A program made the translations under genes and the position numbers. A DNA stretch of 64,000 nucleotides from Odontesthes bonariensis (taxonomy: Eukaryota; Chordata; Actinopteri; Atheriniformes; Atherinopsidae). Position 1 is the first letter of the stretch; each line of letters starts with the position of its first letter. Of this stretch, positions 32,555-46,983 are shown one piece after another. The stretch lies in the NCBI RefSeq assembly GCF_027942865.1, contig NC_134510.1:25351209-25415208 (forward strand), read 5' to 3'. Under the pieces are notes generated by a model. That model made no database searches. It saw only the letters and a program-made list of their open reading frames with translations, and was not told where the DNA came from.

Positions 32555-35252
32555 GTAATCTTCGGCTTTGTTATCTTTGTGTTTGGTCCAGCTGGACTCG
32601 TTTTCTATCCCGGGCTTCCATAATATTGAGCTAAAAAAAAAAAGGACGATTTATCGTGTATTATTGATACACAAAACGCCCCGTTAGCCAACGCTCTGAC
32701 GTGTCTGCCCTCTTAAATGGAAATAAGATAAGAAACTTGAAACTTCAATTAGTGCGTTTTGGTATGCCTGATGTACGACCTGTCTAATTACGAGGAAATA
32801 GTTTGTAATAGCTGTAAACTGGCTTAAACCAAAGCTGCGCGTGAATGGCTAACTGCTAGCCAGTGCTAACTGACAACGCTGTGACAGGCAGCAGTTTACA
32901 GCAGTTAAGCTCGAGCCCATCACATTTGCTAGCACCGTTATTAGATACTTCGTGGTTCCTTACAACTTTAAACTCCTCTTAATTTCCTCAATCCTTAAAC
33001 GTTAGTGAAAATGGTTCTTCGGCTTGACTGTACAGCAATTGTTGAAATGCAGTTTGTAAGTTAGCTGGCCGGTCAGGCAGCTAGCTGGCGCAGGCTGACA
33101 ACATCGAGCAAAGTTTACCGGCGCATTGGCATTTACTAAATATCATCAGACTGCTAAACAAGCTTTTAACGCGACTACTGAGTGTGAACATTATCCTGGG
33201 TGGATGAATGCTCCCGTGCCCAAGGCGTAACCCCACCGCAGCTTGACCAACATATTCAACAGCAGCCTCATTGTGTGGGTGACAAATTTAGCCTGCTTGT
33301 GTTATTATTTCTGGGTGTACCCGCCCTGCGCTTCAAGGACGTAAGGTGCAACAATAGGCATCAGTGAGGTGCTTTTCTGCGTGTTTTGTCAGGACAGGAC
33401 ATCCGCCATGTATTGATTTTGTCTCCATTACAGCTTGCTCAATGTTTCCTGACTGTTACAGAACTTGGAAGATGTGACCAGGTTATTAATTTATGGTATA
33501 CTGAAGTCCCACAGCAGTAATCATTATATTCAGACGCATGGTTAGGACCCAGCTTACTTGGAGCTTCAACAATAAACCTCTTGTAGAAGATCAATTCACT
33601 GCTGTCAGAATTAATGCGGCCACTAATGTATAAGGTTAAATTTACGAGTTTGTTCTGCCATTTCCCCCCACTTGTAGTCACTGTTAATTCTTAATCTGAC
33701 TCCTAATTAATTAATTTCTTTGTTCTATGATGAAATTTCTAATGCGCATTGCTAACGCTCTAAAATCCTGTACCATTTAGGTCAGCGTTCCAAGATTCAG
33801 TTTGTGAAAGAGGCACTTTGTCCCCAAATCCCGTTAGCCAAGAGCTCTGAGTAGAAGAAAAATACCAGCAAAGTGTGGTCATTTCATCCTCCAGACAAAA
33901 CTAATGTGATGTCTCAGCAAAGGCCATTGAGGATGTGTGACTGTGAGTCAGTAGATGCACCTAAGGTCAAGGAGCACGATGGATCTTGTATTGCTTCACC
34001 CTGTTAGCACAATCTCTGCCTCTTATCACAGCTCTCTTCTGTACTCGCCGCACTCCAAATGTTAAGAAAACGTGATAAGGAATCATTTTCCTTTGCTCAG
34101 CAACATTCAGGGTACAAATTAATTTGGTCTACCTGCTTTAGAGATACTTCCAGAATGATCACACTGCAGTTTTGTTTGTTCTCCACTTCTTACATTTACA
34201 GTTGTCCCCTCCTGCTCCCCCATACAGGAACAGAGGTCTTTGGGAGGGAACGTGAGGCTTTGTTAAAGGACATTAAGATGACATAAACTAAGGACTTGCC
34301 TGGAACTGTCTTCTTGTTTGTCTTTTGTTTTTTTGTTTCTCTTTTCTGTTTTGTCTTTTGTTGTTTTTTTTTTCTTTTTGTTGTTGTTTGTGGAGGAGAA
34401 TTTTCTCGGATAAAACTTTAACGTATCACACTACTGTCTGGGAGACTGGCCTTGTCACTCCTCTTGTCTGCCTCCTGTATATCACTGAGTTTTAAGATAG
34501 CAATAGAGGTATCAAAGGTCGAACAACCTGCACTTATCATATCTTTGTGGCATTAATTACACTTCAGTTTGCACTTACCATGCAACATAATTTACATAAA
34601 TCTTGTGCATTCACTTAATTGAATTGTTTTAGCCTCCTTGTGTGAGCAAGGTGTGTTCGCTTTGTCTTAAGACTTCATTTGATCGATTTGTTAATGAATT
34701 TTAGAGGTTCAGTTTTGTCCATTTGTGTAATTATTTAAAGATTTCTTGTTGATGTAAAGTTGCTGCTCCGCTGCCTTGCATTGCTATCAAAAGAGGTGGC
34801 TTTAAGTTGTTATGTGAAACTGTTTTTATACATATGCAAATTTTACGTGAAGAACACTTGTTTAAAAAAGTCTGATTTTACATTGTTAAGTCCTGTTGTA
34901 TTGAAGTATTGCCCGTCTAAGTTTTCAACTGACAGGGATCGGTGTAAGCTGACAGATCAAACTGTGACATAAATACTTGTTTTAGCAGTTCCCATCTTCA
35001 CTGGATGATCACTCTAAACAAACGACACCTTTAACTGGACAAAGTTTTTTTTTTTTAAATGAAGCCCTAATCTGACACGGACACACAGGAACCGAAGGGA
35101 CGTTGCTCGAAGAATGATTTTGAAGTGGTTTCAGGGATAAAGTTCTCAGATTTTCCCATTAGACCTTGAGGAGCTGCCACTCTTCAGGCTTCTAACCACA
35201 TAAAGATCCACTGTTTTAAGACTGGTGAACTTTGTCCACTCGAACAGCGAGG

Positions 35253-38200
35253 ATGCGATCCCCGGAACCTTCTTCACCTTCTCCAGCAGAAGCCCTCCTT
35301 CATGGCCAGTTTGCCAGCTGGGGATCTGGCAGTAACGGCAACAATAACAGCTGCCCCAACAGCCCTGGAAGTCCAGGAGGGCTCTCCCCCGCTGCCTCCC
35401 CAACTCTGGCGTCCAATTATGCCTTGACCCTCACCCACACCCACCTACACATTCAGCGGCTGTCACCACGTTCAGGAAAGGAGGCCCGTCTCCTGCTCCC
35501 TTTATCAGAGCTGGTGGGGTGCAGCTGCCCTCGTGCCCCTGCACCGCCCCTGCTGGTGCTGTACTGGTACCCTCCGGGGAAACGACGGAAGGGGGTGTCG
35601 CGACGCAGGCAGGTGAGGGCCTACCTAGCAGAAAGCAGGCCCGAAGCTGAGAGGTGGTCGGCCGCTGTGCAGTGTCTACTCAGAGGTGTGACCGTCACTG
35701 CTGACACAGGTGAGTGGGCGTTTCACCTCGTTGGCTCCATGTGATGCTCGAGGTTTCAGGCAGTTTTGACATCAGCATGTCAGGATAATGTACTTGCAGG
35801 GTCGTAAGATTTTTCTTAAAGACGCATCACAAATTATTACCCTCAGGTGAATAAGCTGTAGTTTTTACTGCCGTCGCCATTAAGCAAACACGTTTCTGTA
35901 TGAAGGTTGATATGAAATTCTTTGAAATATGCAAATTGGGTATCGTCTATTTAAAGGATAAGACCGGTTTTTTGACATTGGGCCCTTGATTTCACATTAT
36001 AACATGATGTTCTACTCACCCCTGCTTGTTGTTGAACATTTGGAGCTGTTCCGAAGATATTCGAGAGGCGTCTGGCTGCTCTCTTGAGATATTCGGCCAT
36101 GAAACGGTTTCCTATGGGCAAGCTTATACAGGCACAAAATATGCTGTTTATAATTTATTAATTACTGTACATTAGCACTGATAACGTGGAGGTGCGTCGC
36201 TTACTTAAAAAAATCCGGGTTATTGTAATTTTGATTTTTTTGTCTTAAAGTGGGTGTTACTGACGTCCTCGTCGTGCTACTGCCACAGACAGCCCACAGA
36301 CCTGCTGCCTATTTATTCATTCGGCTAAAATTCAAAATTAGTAACCCGGATTTTTTTAAGTAAGCGACGCACCTCCACGTTATCAGTGCTAGTGTACAGT
36401 AATTAATAAATTATAAACAGCATAGTTTGTGCCTGTATAAGCTTGCCCATAGGAAACCGTTTCATGGCCGAATATCTCAAGAGAGCAGCCAGACGCCTCG
36501 CGAATATCTTCGGAACAGCTCCAAATGTTCAACAACAAGCAGGGGTGAGTAGAACATCATGTTATAATGTGAAATCAAGGGCCCGATGTCAAAAAACCGG
36601 TCTTATCCTTTAAACCTACAAGGATTTTCCTAAAGGTCGCCAGGGAAACGGTGGTAAACACCTGTATGGATGTTTTAGTTGCGTCCTGTCCGCTGGTCTG
36701 CGAGAAGATGCGTTACGAAAGCAGAATTTCAAAAGCAAGGTTGTCTTTGTTCTTTTCTTGGGTTGTTTTCATCTGTAATACCCTTTTCTAAATAGTAAAA
36801 AAATAACCACGGTGATCTCCTGAGACACAGCATGATGAAATGTCTTTTGAGTCATAAATCCAAAGAAACTCGGCTTCATCAACATAAAACCAAAATTAAT
36901 TTGATTGTTTAGGTGGAAAATGACAGGATTTCTAATTTTGTGTCCAAAGTTCCAGCAACTCAAACCACAGAGGTTACTCTGTTTCTGTTTAAGGATGTTG
37001 ATCGTTGATACTTTGTTGAGTTAAATGGCTTCATTTGTTTTCAATAGTGACAGCTTACTGGTCACACATTTTTGTGGGACTTGCTTGCTCTGACCTTCAT
37101 GATTGTCTCCATGACTAAGTCTTGAACTCCACACAATGCTGCCTCATTCTGCTTTGATTTACACCTCCTTTGTAATTGCTTGCTAAGTTTAGCTTAATGT
37201 CACAGTGTTCCAAGACTTTCCTGTATGTACAGCGCACACACTGAGAGAACAAATTGGCCAAAAATTTGTTAGCCATGCAGGGAAAAAAAAGAAAAGAACA
37301 GAAAACAAAAACAATGGTTTTTAACTTAGATTAAGACGAATACACCCAGATAGGCATTCATATCCGGGCAGCTGTTTATTTAGTTTGTTTCAAGTGACAA
37401 CCCCCTGAGCTTATTTATCTATAACTATACTCCATTATTCCCTCCCTTATCTGTACTGCACACACGGCCTGTATCATACCGTGTCAAATGTAAAGATGCA
37501 GAGGGTGGGGTCGCTGAAGCTTGCCAGCCCTTCTTCTTGCCATATTCACCAGGATCAGTTATCAACCAGATAACTGCTTTTTGTTTACTTTCCCTGGCTG
37601 GTTTTTATGTCTTTTTTTTTTTTTCAAAACTTTTGTCTGTGCATCGCTTCACTTTCCCAGCTTCTCCATCTTTTCTTCGTCCTTTCGTCCCTTCTCGTCT
37701 TCATCTTCGGCTGTCCTTAGTCACAACCTGTCTCTCACCCTCCTTCCCACAACTTTGAAAAAAGGGAAATGAAGCCATGATTTGATTTTGACTCTCGCTC
37801 GTCCTCTTCGTGCCTTCTCTTGTCACGCTTCAGTCATAATCTGTCAAAAATTCACGTCGCTCAGCACTATTATAGAATCACTGTCTCCATTCTAACGCCG
37901 ATTGGCGTGACAGCCGTGGTTCGTTGGTTTCTGCTTTGCTTTGGTCTAATTTGTTGCGTAATCCAGCTTTAGCACAGCCATTTCAACTCCTTCCCTTCAT
38001 CCGTTGGCATCATTACCACACTTTATCTTAGCACGATTTGTAGGTTTAACTATTGCTTTTCCTCCCGGAAAAAAAAAGGAGGGAGGTACCTTTGCTCTAC
38101 TGCTTCAGCAGACTGTTTTGATCCCAAAACTAAATCGGGGACCGACACAACAAGTTTAGAAGTGTTTTCTTACCATGTTTCTGAACTTAAATGATTAACA

Positions 38201-41200
38201 GAAGTGAATCAAATGGCAGTGCTGTGCAGGGTGAAGTAGATTGTGTGACGTGAAATAAAAGAGGCTCAATTAGTTAAATGCACTCAAAGTCCAGGGTTGG
38301 GCAACGCTGTAATAAGAGCTTAGCTCATGTCCCAGTTGTGTTTTTTTTTCTTTTTTGTCACGCAGAATTTTCAAGAAGTCTCCTACCTCGTCCCAGGCGA
38401 CTACTGTTATTGGTCAATCCGTTCAGTGGAAGGGGCCAGGCAGTGCAGTGGTGTCAGACCTACATCCTGCCGATGATCAGAGAGGCCAACATCAGCTTCA
38501 ACCTCATACAGACAGGTAACGCAAAGCCAAAAACAGCCCCGTGTTACAGGTGGTAGACATGTACGTGAGACATGTGCGTATAACGGGCAATATTTGATCT
38601 CATCTCAGAACGTCAGAACCACGCAAGAGAGCTCATCAGAGAGATACCGCTCTCAGAGTGGGACGGCATCATCATAGTTTCTGGGGATGGCTTGCTGCAC
38701 GAGGTGAGGGCTGAGACAGTCTCTACAGATATGTTATAGTTTTTTTTGGACACGTGTATTTATGTGTCCGTCGATGTGATTGTCTCAACATTCCTGTGTT
38801 ATATTTCTGCAGGTAATTAATGGGCTGATGGAGCGCCCAGACTGGGAACAAGCAATAAAAACACCCGTCGGCATTCTGCCCTGCGGCTCTGGGAATGCAC
38901 TGGCTGGTTCCATCAACCACCACGCAGGGTGAGCATGTCTCTCATTTATATCAGTAAATCATGTGCCATCTGTGATTGGGAAATGCCTTACAGCTCCGCT
39001 TTAGGTGTGCGACGGGGCCAAAGAACACATCTCTGTCTGCACTGTCAACACAAGAGCATATAGAGCTATCTTTCAAAGCAGTCTTTTGTACCTAACTAAA
39101 TCGCTGCAGAAGGAACACAGATTTTGTAAAAATCGTGGACACGTTGATTTACTCGAGAGTGAGAAGTTGGCCTCCCGCCACACTGAATTACAGGCTGGAT
39201 CTGCTCGCACTGCGGCCGTTATTTGATATGGAGGGACCCTGATTACTGACCTGTAGGATCAAGTCTTTATGCAAATACCACAACAATAGCAGAAATGTTT
39301 CAGTGCATTTCTAGTCCACATTAAACAGTAAGAAACATACATGTCCTCTGCATTTTTAAAAAAAGCATTGATTAACACATTCCAAGATAATAGCAAATTC
39401 TTTTTAACAAACAGCAGCTTATTACACCCACTGATTACAACTCCATAAAATTAACACTTCGCTGGATCTATGTAGAGTGCTATAACTGCCTTAGTTTAAT
39501 AAATTGGACAAAAAGTTGGTCAGGTATTGCAAGAAATATCATTTTTATTAGCAAATGCTACGTAGATTTGCTGCAAAACTTTTTGCAAGCTTGAATCACT
39601 AACTTTTAAATTCACATAAAGTGCATCCACTCACTCCTACAATGTAGTTTTCCTTATGCACAGAACTGAGTGGAGGTGCTTTAGTGCACAAGGGCCAGTA
39701 ATATATGTACAGCGTGTGGATCTATGTAGTTTAATTTGCATCTTGGCAATGTAATTAGGTTTTACCTTTTAAGGTCAGTTTTTGTCCCTTTTTCGTCTCC
39801 ATCTTTCTTCTTCTCCATCAAATTTGACCCTTTTGAGCGCCGTTTTAGCCAAACTAAATCAAAGCTAACCTCGCAACTGCAGCAGGCACAGTAACAGGAG
39901 AGTGTACCCCACAAAAAGGCGCTCTCGTCCCAACACGTAACCCAGGCGGGTCGTACCTTCACATTCCCTGTTAGGTTTGGTTAAATCTAGTGCTGAAAAA
40001 TTTATTTTTTTGTTTCCTTTTCTTTTTTTCCCTGCACACCTCTCCAAGGTATGACATGTGCCTTCGAGAGCCCCTTCTGTTGAACTGCTGCTTTTTGCTC
40101 TGTCGAGGCGGTGTCCGACCCATGGACCTGGTCTCCGTGACGACAAGCCCTGCTCCATCCAACAACAGCCGTGCTGCTGCTCCCAGGAGGCTGTTTTCCT
40201 TCCTTTCCGTTGCCTGGGGCTTTGTGTCCGATGTGGACATTGAGAGTGAGAGGTGGGTGTCACTACTTATGCGGCATCACTTTGTTCAAAAACGCAGTAA
40301 ACGTGACTTAACTTTAAATGTTAATTTTACAGGTATCGTGGCTTGGGCTCAGCGCGCTTCACCCTCGGCACCTTAGTGCGCATTGCCTCGCTTCGATCCT
40401 ACAAGGGTCGTCTGTCTTTCCTGCCTCCCTCTGTCGTCACCACTTACTCAGATGGCACACCTCCGCCAAGAAGACCACTCTCCCGCAGTATCACAGAAGG
40501 CCTGGATGGCTTCTGTCGGACGCCTATACATCGCACCTGCTCTGATATAGGCATCAGCGAGCAGAGGAGCCTGCGGAAGGGTGAAGGAGAGAGGGAAAAG
40601 GAGGAGAGGCAGAGAGAGAGGGAGAGAAGAAGGGAGAGGGCCAGAGGAGGAGGAACCGGTGTTGTGAGGGCAAGCAGTCTGGCAGAAGACAGAGAGAGGG
40701 AGGGGCAGATGGAGATGGAAATGGAAGCAGAAGAGGAGAAGTCTGGGACATGTTCGGAGAGGTCCGGGACGAGTTCTGAATCAAATGACAATATGGGAAG
40801 GGAAGAAAGGTTGACGAGGATCGATGATGAAAGGGAAGATGAAGGAACGGAGGATCAATACTCTGGCGAGATGGAGGAGGATAGGGGGAAGGATGGGGAA
40901 AGCAGTGGTGGATCAGTAGAGGTGGAGGGAGTGCTGCATGCAAGAGAGCTGGGCGAGAGCTACGGGGTAGACATGGGGCGAGAGGCAGATGAAGAGGCCG
41001 AGCGTTGCATCAATCACCAGGACGACCTTCAGGAAGCCAGAAAGATGGTAAGAAAGAATTCAGCTCCGTCCAGTCAGATAGCCGACGCTCTGTTCAGCCA
41101 GCCTCTCGGTCAGGAGGCCAGCACAGATTCTGGCTCCTCATATGGGGTGGAAGACATGGACCTGAATGGAACCTACTTCCAGAAAGAGTCTTACCCACTG

Positions 41201-42170
41201 GATGTGGCTCGTGAGCGATCCCTCACCATCTCCTCTCCTTTTCGTCACTCTCCCTTCTCTTACAAGAAGAAGGCGCTGGACCAAAACCAAAACGCCTCCC
41301 GTCCGAGGCCCCTCTCACTCCTTCAGCACTCCCACTCAAACACCCTCCCCCCTAAGTTCCCTTCCCTCTCTCTGTCCCCTACACCGCCCTCTTCCCCTTC
41401 TTGCGCCTCCCCGCACTCGTCATCCTACCTCGTCCCCCGTCCAAACACCCCAAATTCCACCTCGCCGTCTCCTTCCTTACGCACACCGTCCTCATCCTTT
41501 AACTTTGACATTGCTGAACCAGCAGGACCCTTCAAGAACCGTCCATTTGTCTCGCTGCCTTTCGATCTACCAAGAGATGACTTGTTACCCCCTCTTGACC
41601 AACCCATTCCCACTAGAGACTGGGTCACCATTGAAGGGGACTTTGTTTTGGTCTTGGCCCTTTATCAGACCCACCTCGGGGCTGACCTCCATGCTGCACC
41701 CCAGGCCAAGTTTGACGATGGGCTGATCCACTTGACCTTTGTGCGGGCAGGGATCTCCAGAGCCACGCTACTCAGACTGTTCTTTGCCATGGAGAGGGGA
41801 AACCACCACTCCGTCAGCTCACCGTACGTGAGCCACATTACCTGCAGGGCCTTCAGGCTGCAGCCTCTGTCTACACGAGGAACGCTCACTGTGGACGGAG
41901 AACTCGTGCCCTACGGGCCGCTCCAAGCGCAGGTCAGAGGGAACAAAAATCGTGCTTTGTACTCAATATAATTGTCATGGAATGCTGAAAATCTGTGTAG
42001 TAACTATGTGATCACATAGGATGTGCTTTGCACCAAGTATTAATGCTGTGGTATTGTGTTCATTAGATATTAATGACGTTTTTTCTTGATCTCTCACTGT
42101 TTCACAGGTCCATCCTTCCATCGCTCGTCTCATTGTTGGAGATACTGGAGTGCAGATTACTAGATTTTAA
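35253..42170 (+). CDS. sphk2: sphingosine kinase 2
   Basis: A lipid kinase that phosphorylates sphingosine to sphingosine-1-phosphate. Coding exons: 35253-35709, 38366-38515, 38609-38703, 38813-38928, 40049-40252, 40333-41932 and 42108-42170, about 894 residues in all. The ATG at 35253 starts MRSPEPSSPSPAEALLHG. Conserved blocks in order: LLVNPFSGRGQA (C1), IIVSGDGLLHEVINGL (nucleotide-binding, C2), GILPCGSGNALAGS (C3), AWGFVSDVDIESE and RYRGLGSARFTLGTL (C4), and DGLIHLTFVRAGISRATLLRLFF (C5). The long N-terminal extension and an insert of nearly 400 residues between C4 and C5, rich in Glu/Arg/Ser then Pro/Ser, point to type 2 rather than type 1. It is clearly longer than human SPHK2 (about 654). 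The insert lies wholly in one exon without stops. The large intron before 38366 hosts a foldback element. Confidence 0.93.
35955..36609. mobile_element. TTAA-flanked foldback transposon in a sphk2 intron
   Basis: The element is 655 bp. The arms, about 270 bp each, are near-exact reverse complements. The ends are AGGATAAGACCGGTTTTTTG and its complement. TTAA flanks both sides (35951-35954, 36610-36613). No coding content. It is unrelated in sequence to the element at 16273 but has the same architecture. Confidence 0.88.
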
Positions 42171-44375
42171 TCAGGGATTCTTTGAGTAGAATGACATATC
42201 GGCACTCTACTGATTTATTTCATCTCTGTTGCCATCACTACTCTGAGAGAAGGGGTAGTATCCGAGACACCTAAATTAGCCTGGATTGCAGGAACTGCTT
42301 TTGTAGGGATTAACGAAAGGGAAAACTCCCCGAGCCACGCATCATTGGAGAACGACTGCAGGGATTAATATTAAATTTGAGAATGGATGAAAAATGTGCT
42401 TCGTTGCACAGATGTTGGATCGCGCTCAGCGTACCCCGAGAAGCATGAAAACTGCACAGCTCTGGATAATAAGAGGGAAGAACAATCGAATGTTTTGGGT
42501 GTTTCTGTGCTGATGGTGCATGTGTTGGATGTGTACATGTTAGTATGCATGCAAAGAAGCACTACCTGATTTTTGCCTTACACTGAGACAGTGATAAATC
42601 AGATTATTTTCCCCCAAAAAAGTTGTTTTTCAAATGTGGAAAGTTATTTAAAAAAAAAAAAAAGAAGATATATATATATATATATACACACTGAGATTCA
42701 CATGGGCCAGCCCAACATGATAAACAATCCTTCTCCCTTATCTTCAGCCTCACCTCCATCAGTGTCCAAATGTCCAAAAGTATAAACACTTCAGTCCCTT
42801 AAAGGAATGCCTTATCTGACACAGTTCAGCTGTACCTTTGCCTGTTCTTTCTTATACGAGGAACCTAAATCTTATCGATCTGACGTCGACCTGTGAGATT
42901 AAATCAGCTACATAAAAAGCAAAGCTATTATTGTATATTTAGAATGATTCTTTGTACCAACTACAAACTGTTATCTTTGAGCGTGCCACCCAACCGCTGT
43001 TGAACAGGGGAAAAATGTGGCTCCGAGTCTGCGCCGCCGAGCAGCAAGAACAAACTTTTTAGAATCATTAAATGAGTCGGAGAAGTGGAACCGTTGAACC
43101 AGTTTTAACATACCTGGATTCTGCCTGTTTCCCTTCACCAGTGGATGCTGGACGTGTCGGTGATATTAGTCTTAAAAAAAAAAAAAATGAACAAAGCAAG
43201 CTTCTTTGTCGATGCTTTTCCCCAGTGACAAAAAACAAAACAAAAAAAGGAATCATATTCAGCATTATTCCCTGTCTGAAACATCAGTTATCATGTTTGA
43301 TAGTGTGATCAGAGGACACCACGTGCCTCAGTTAAATAGGAAGCAGTGCATTTATTTTGCACAAACTTGAGCTGTTTTCGGCAGTTGCACAGTTACATTT
43401 CCATACTAACCTCAGAGTAACATAGTCCGATGTCGTTTGTTTCAGAAAAATGGATCGGTTGGCATTAGCAGCCCCGTCCAGGTAATAAGAATGGATCACA
43501 TTAATTTCACTGACTGCTATTTGAACACTCAGAGCGGAGGAAAAGTTGGACTGAAAGGACAGAAAAAGACTGACAAGGAAGCCACACTAAGTAAAGCAGT
43601 GCTGCATCGTCAGATCAGATGGAAGAAAAACCTTTTTTTGCACTGTTAAAAATTGTTGTTGTTGTTTTTTTTTTTAAATAAAACGTGCTGAAAACAAACT
43701 TCCAAATGATAAGTAAAGCCTTACAGCACAGCGTGGAGCCTGAGTCCTTTTTAGAAATGAATTTGACTCGCAGAGAAAAACCGTCATCAGTGTCAGATCA
43801 CGTGCCAACTCCTCGCATCATCGTCATCAACATACTGTATGACTCGGTCACGCTGAGACAAATCAATGCCTTTGTATAATAAGCCTGTAAATTCTGGCTG
43901 CTGGTCATGAACTTTTGAACCCAACTGCAGAAAATGGAGTAAAATGTTGTACCTACCAGGATGTATTTTTTTTTTTCTGCTTTGCCTTGTTTTTCCCCCT
44001 TTGAGAGCCCCGTGCAGCTAGTTTACCACAATTACACTGTTCTCGCACAGCTACAGAATGTGAGTACAGCATTTTGAGTCCTGGCTCGTAATATTACCAA
44101 ACAGGATATACACATTTTGCCAAATTGTTTAGTCTTGATGTTTCGGAGCCTAGTCATGCCAGTTTACTTTCCTGAACCTGCTGTTGTCTACGGCCGTAGC
44201 TGGGACCATGGTGTCATAGACTATTTTGATATGACAGTGTCGGGGTGTAACTCCTGAGTTGATAATGCCATTAAGATGTCTATAGAGGACTGCCTGTAAT
44301 GACATTGTAATTATTACTAAATCAATGAAAATACACGTAATGTACAGTTAATAGCTATATGTGGTTTCAAATAAA
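42171..44375 (+). other. sphk2: sphk2 3' UTR with polyadenylation signal
   Basis: There is no other gene between the sphk2 stop and the AATAAA at 44370-44375, the best candidate poly-A signal. It includes an AT microsatellite (about 42667-42687). The length of the UTR is inferred. Confidence 0.45.
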
Positions 44376-46975
44376 TGTAACTTCAGCAGTTTGGAGCAAA
44401 TGGATGCTTTTTTATCTGATGTGTCTCAGCATTTTTATAACAGGTGTGAGCTCTTGCTTTAATCAGCATTTTATGTAAGAGGTCATTCATCTGCGTCACT
44501 CTTAATCACACTAACGATAAGATAGGTAACTGACAGACCGTATCAGGAGAGTAATTTTCTCTTAAATATATTTGTGCTATTTGGACATAGCTATTTTTTT
44601 TTTTTTTTTTTTACATGTTCCTGAGTGTGAATATATCTTTGAGGTTCTGTTGTCCCAGAGAGTTTCAGATCTCTGACCCCAGCGCTGTAAGGCACTGAAG
44701 ATGACCTTAAAAAAGACCACCAACCAGCCCCTAAAAATAAACACAAAAGTTTTAAGGGTACAATAAATGCAGACAAGCACTAGTCCACTGTATGGCCAGT
44801 GATTTTAGTCCAGTATGGAAAAACAATTAGCAGCATTATAGGATCCTGCAACCCAGAACAGGATGAAGCTGTTATAGAAAATGAAAGTGAATATATTAGG
44901 ATACATGTATTATTAATATTTGGCTTTACATATTAACTCTGATCTGATGATGAGCGCCTAATAAAAATCAAAAGTGCCAGCAGCAGAGACTGCTGATGTA
45001 GTTAGATGCTTCATAAGAAAGATGGATTTTATTTTAAACACTTTTATCCTCAGTGTTGGTCTGCCTCTAACTTTCCTTTTGTGGTGTTTGAATATCAGTG
45101 ATTCATTTGTTCTCTTTATACAAACACTACAAAATATGTTGGTTTTTTTTTCATTTTTACTTTTAAATAAAGCATAAATTCCCTGTTTTTATTCACATAC
45201 CTTCACTGGCCACCATCGCTCTGTGGACCATTGCACTAACCAGTAGGGTAACATTTAGGCCATTTTGTGTTTTGAGCTTCAATTATCTGTGCTTTCATGT
45301 AGAAATCAATAACTACAGGCCTTACTTAAATCTTGCTTTCCTTGTTTACTGAACCGTGGAAAAAAAATCAGTTGATAAATCATCTTCAAACTAGTTGGCT
45401 TTTGGGCCCTGGAGTCTGGTATCATGACACTAAACTTAACCCATTGTAACATTAAAGCAGAACTCTGTAACCATAAGGAGAAAGTTGTCTTTGCTTGAAA
45501 ATTTGAGCAAATACAACTTGTAGGTTCTTACTGCTCCCTTTCCACTGTGCTTCAGCTCTGATTCCCTAGACTCTCCCTGCAGAGGCCACCACATTCCCCC
45601 ACTGCTCTGCTTTGATCAGTCAAAGCTGCATATCACACATGAATGTAATAAAATACATGTTAGATCTGTTACTGTGCTTCCAGAGAAGGAGGGAGATATT
45701 CTTTTTATTGGGTTATATGATGGCTTTCATCATTTTGCTGCCATTGGAAAGCTTTAGGCTCTTTTCTCTTAATGCCTTATGTCAAGCACTTCAAATGGCC
45801 TGCAGGTTTGAAACATGGTGTATCAGCAAAGTTGGCAACTTGAGTTGCATATACAACCATTTTTTTCTGCTGGAGATGTATCTGGATAATATCCAAGAGG
45901 CAAGCTGGTGTATAAAAGAAAATGAAACCTCTTACAAGATCAGTCACTGTGACATTCTTTTTGTTGGATAACGTCCAGTGATTTTAACCTTCTGTAATTC
46001 GGTCTATTGTATAAATTTGTGAAACAAATGATGGCGAGAAATTTGACTTTCAAGCAGTTCAGAGGCCTTTAGGCTATAATAGAGTCAAGTTCAACAGCCA
46101 AACCGGGAGTGGTGTTGTTCAGCATTTATGTGGTGAAAGAGCCAAACTGAGGCCAGAGAAGAGAAAAAATATATATTTGAATTTAAGATCAACTAGAGTT
46201 GCTTTTATTTGACAAGCATCAATATTTCATGACTTGTTTTATTGTATTTGCAAATGAAAATTGGAAATATGACAATGTAACAGGAAATTTGCACCAAACT
46301 AGCAACAGATGTAAAGAGTAATTAAGCTTTTGACCATGTGTAGGCAGATGGTCTGCCCTGTTTCAGCATGTTACTCAGACTTACAGAAAAACATGGAGAT
46401 TTATACACATAAAACTGGTTTTATGAAGCAGGAGTTTGTGGACTGTCTGTTCATTTAGTTGTTGAAACAGCTGAAAACAGATCATTAAGGTCAAATTAAC
46501 AGCTTGGTGCCACACTAGAGCAAAGAATCTTCATCCAGAACAAAAAGATGTTAATGTCTGCTATTGATGATGCAATAACACATCTATCGGTTAAAAAGTA
46601 ATTAATACTCTGAGTAGTTTTTGAGAAGAGTACTTTGTACTTTTACTTAAATATTTTTGTAACACTAGTACCTTTACTTGTAATTGATTACAATTTAAGC
46701 AATGTAACAGTACTTGTACTTAAGTACAAATTTTCAGTACTCTTTCCACCTCTGCTTCTTAGTGTCCCTTAAGAGTGTAGCTTTGGTACCAGGTATTTTA
46801 TTAAAATCCCATTATCATAGCTAAGAAGGTGGGGGAGTGAATAGCATAGCACTTAAATTATCTGACTGAAGTTATATACAATTGGTTTCTCCCTCTCTGT
46901 CCTTTGTACTGTTTGAAATCAAGCCTTAACATCTTGAGCCCTTCAAACGTCACCCAAAAGGGATTGTATTTTGAA
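44376..46975. other. intergenic between sphk2 and cyth2
   Basis: I see only short ORFs and low-complexity runs. The text around 46600-46750 repeats AGTACTTGTACTT-like words typical of a fish interspersed repeat. No gene or RNA is supported. Confidence 0.5.
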
Positions 46976-46983
46976 AAACCACT

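Noticed and set aside
40554..40943. Minus-strand ORFs in sphk2 exon 6
   Set aside because: They are antisense to the Glu/Arg and Ser/Pro insert, which is in frame with the kinase blocks.
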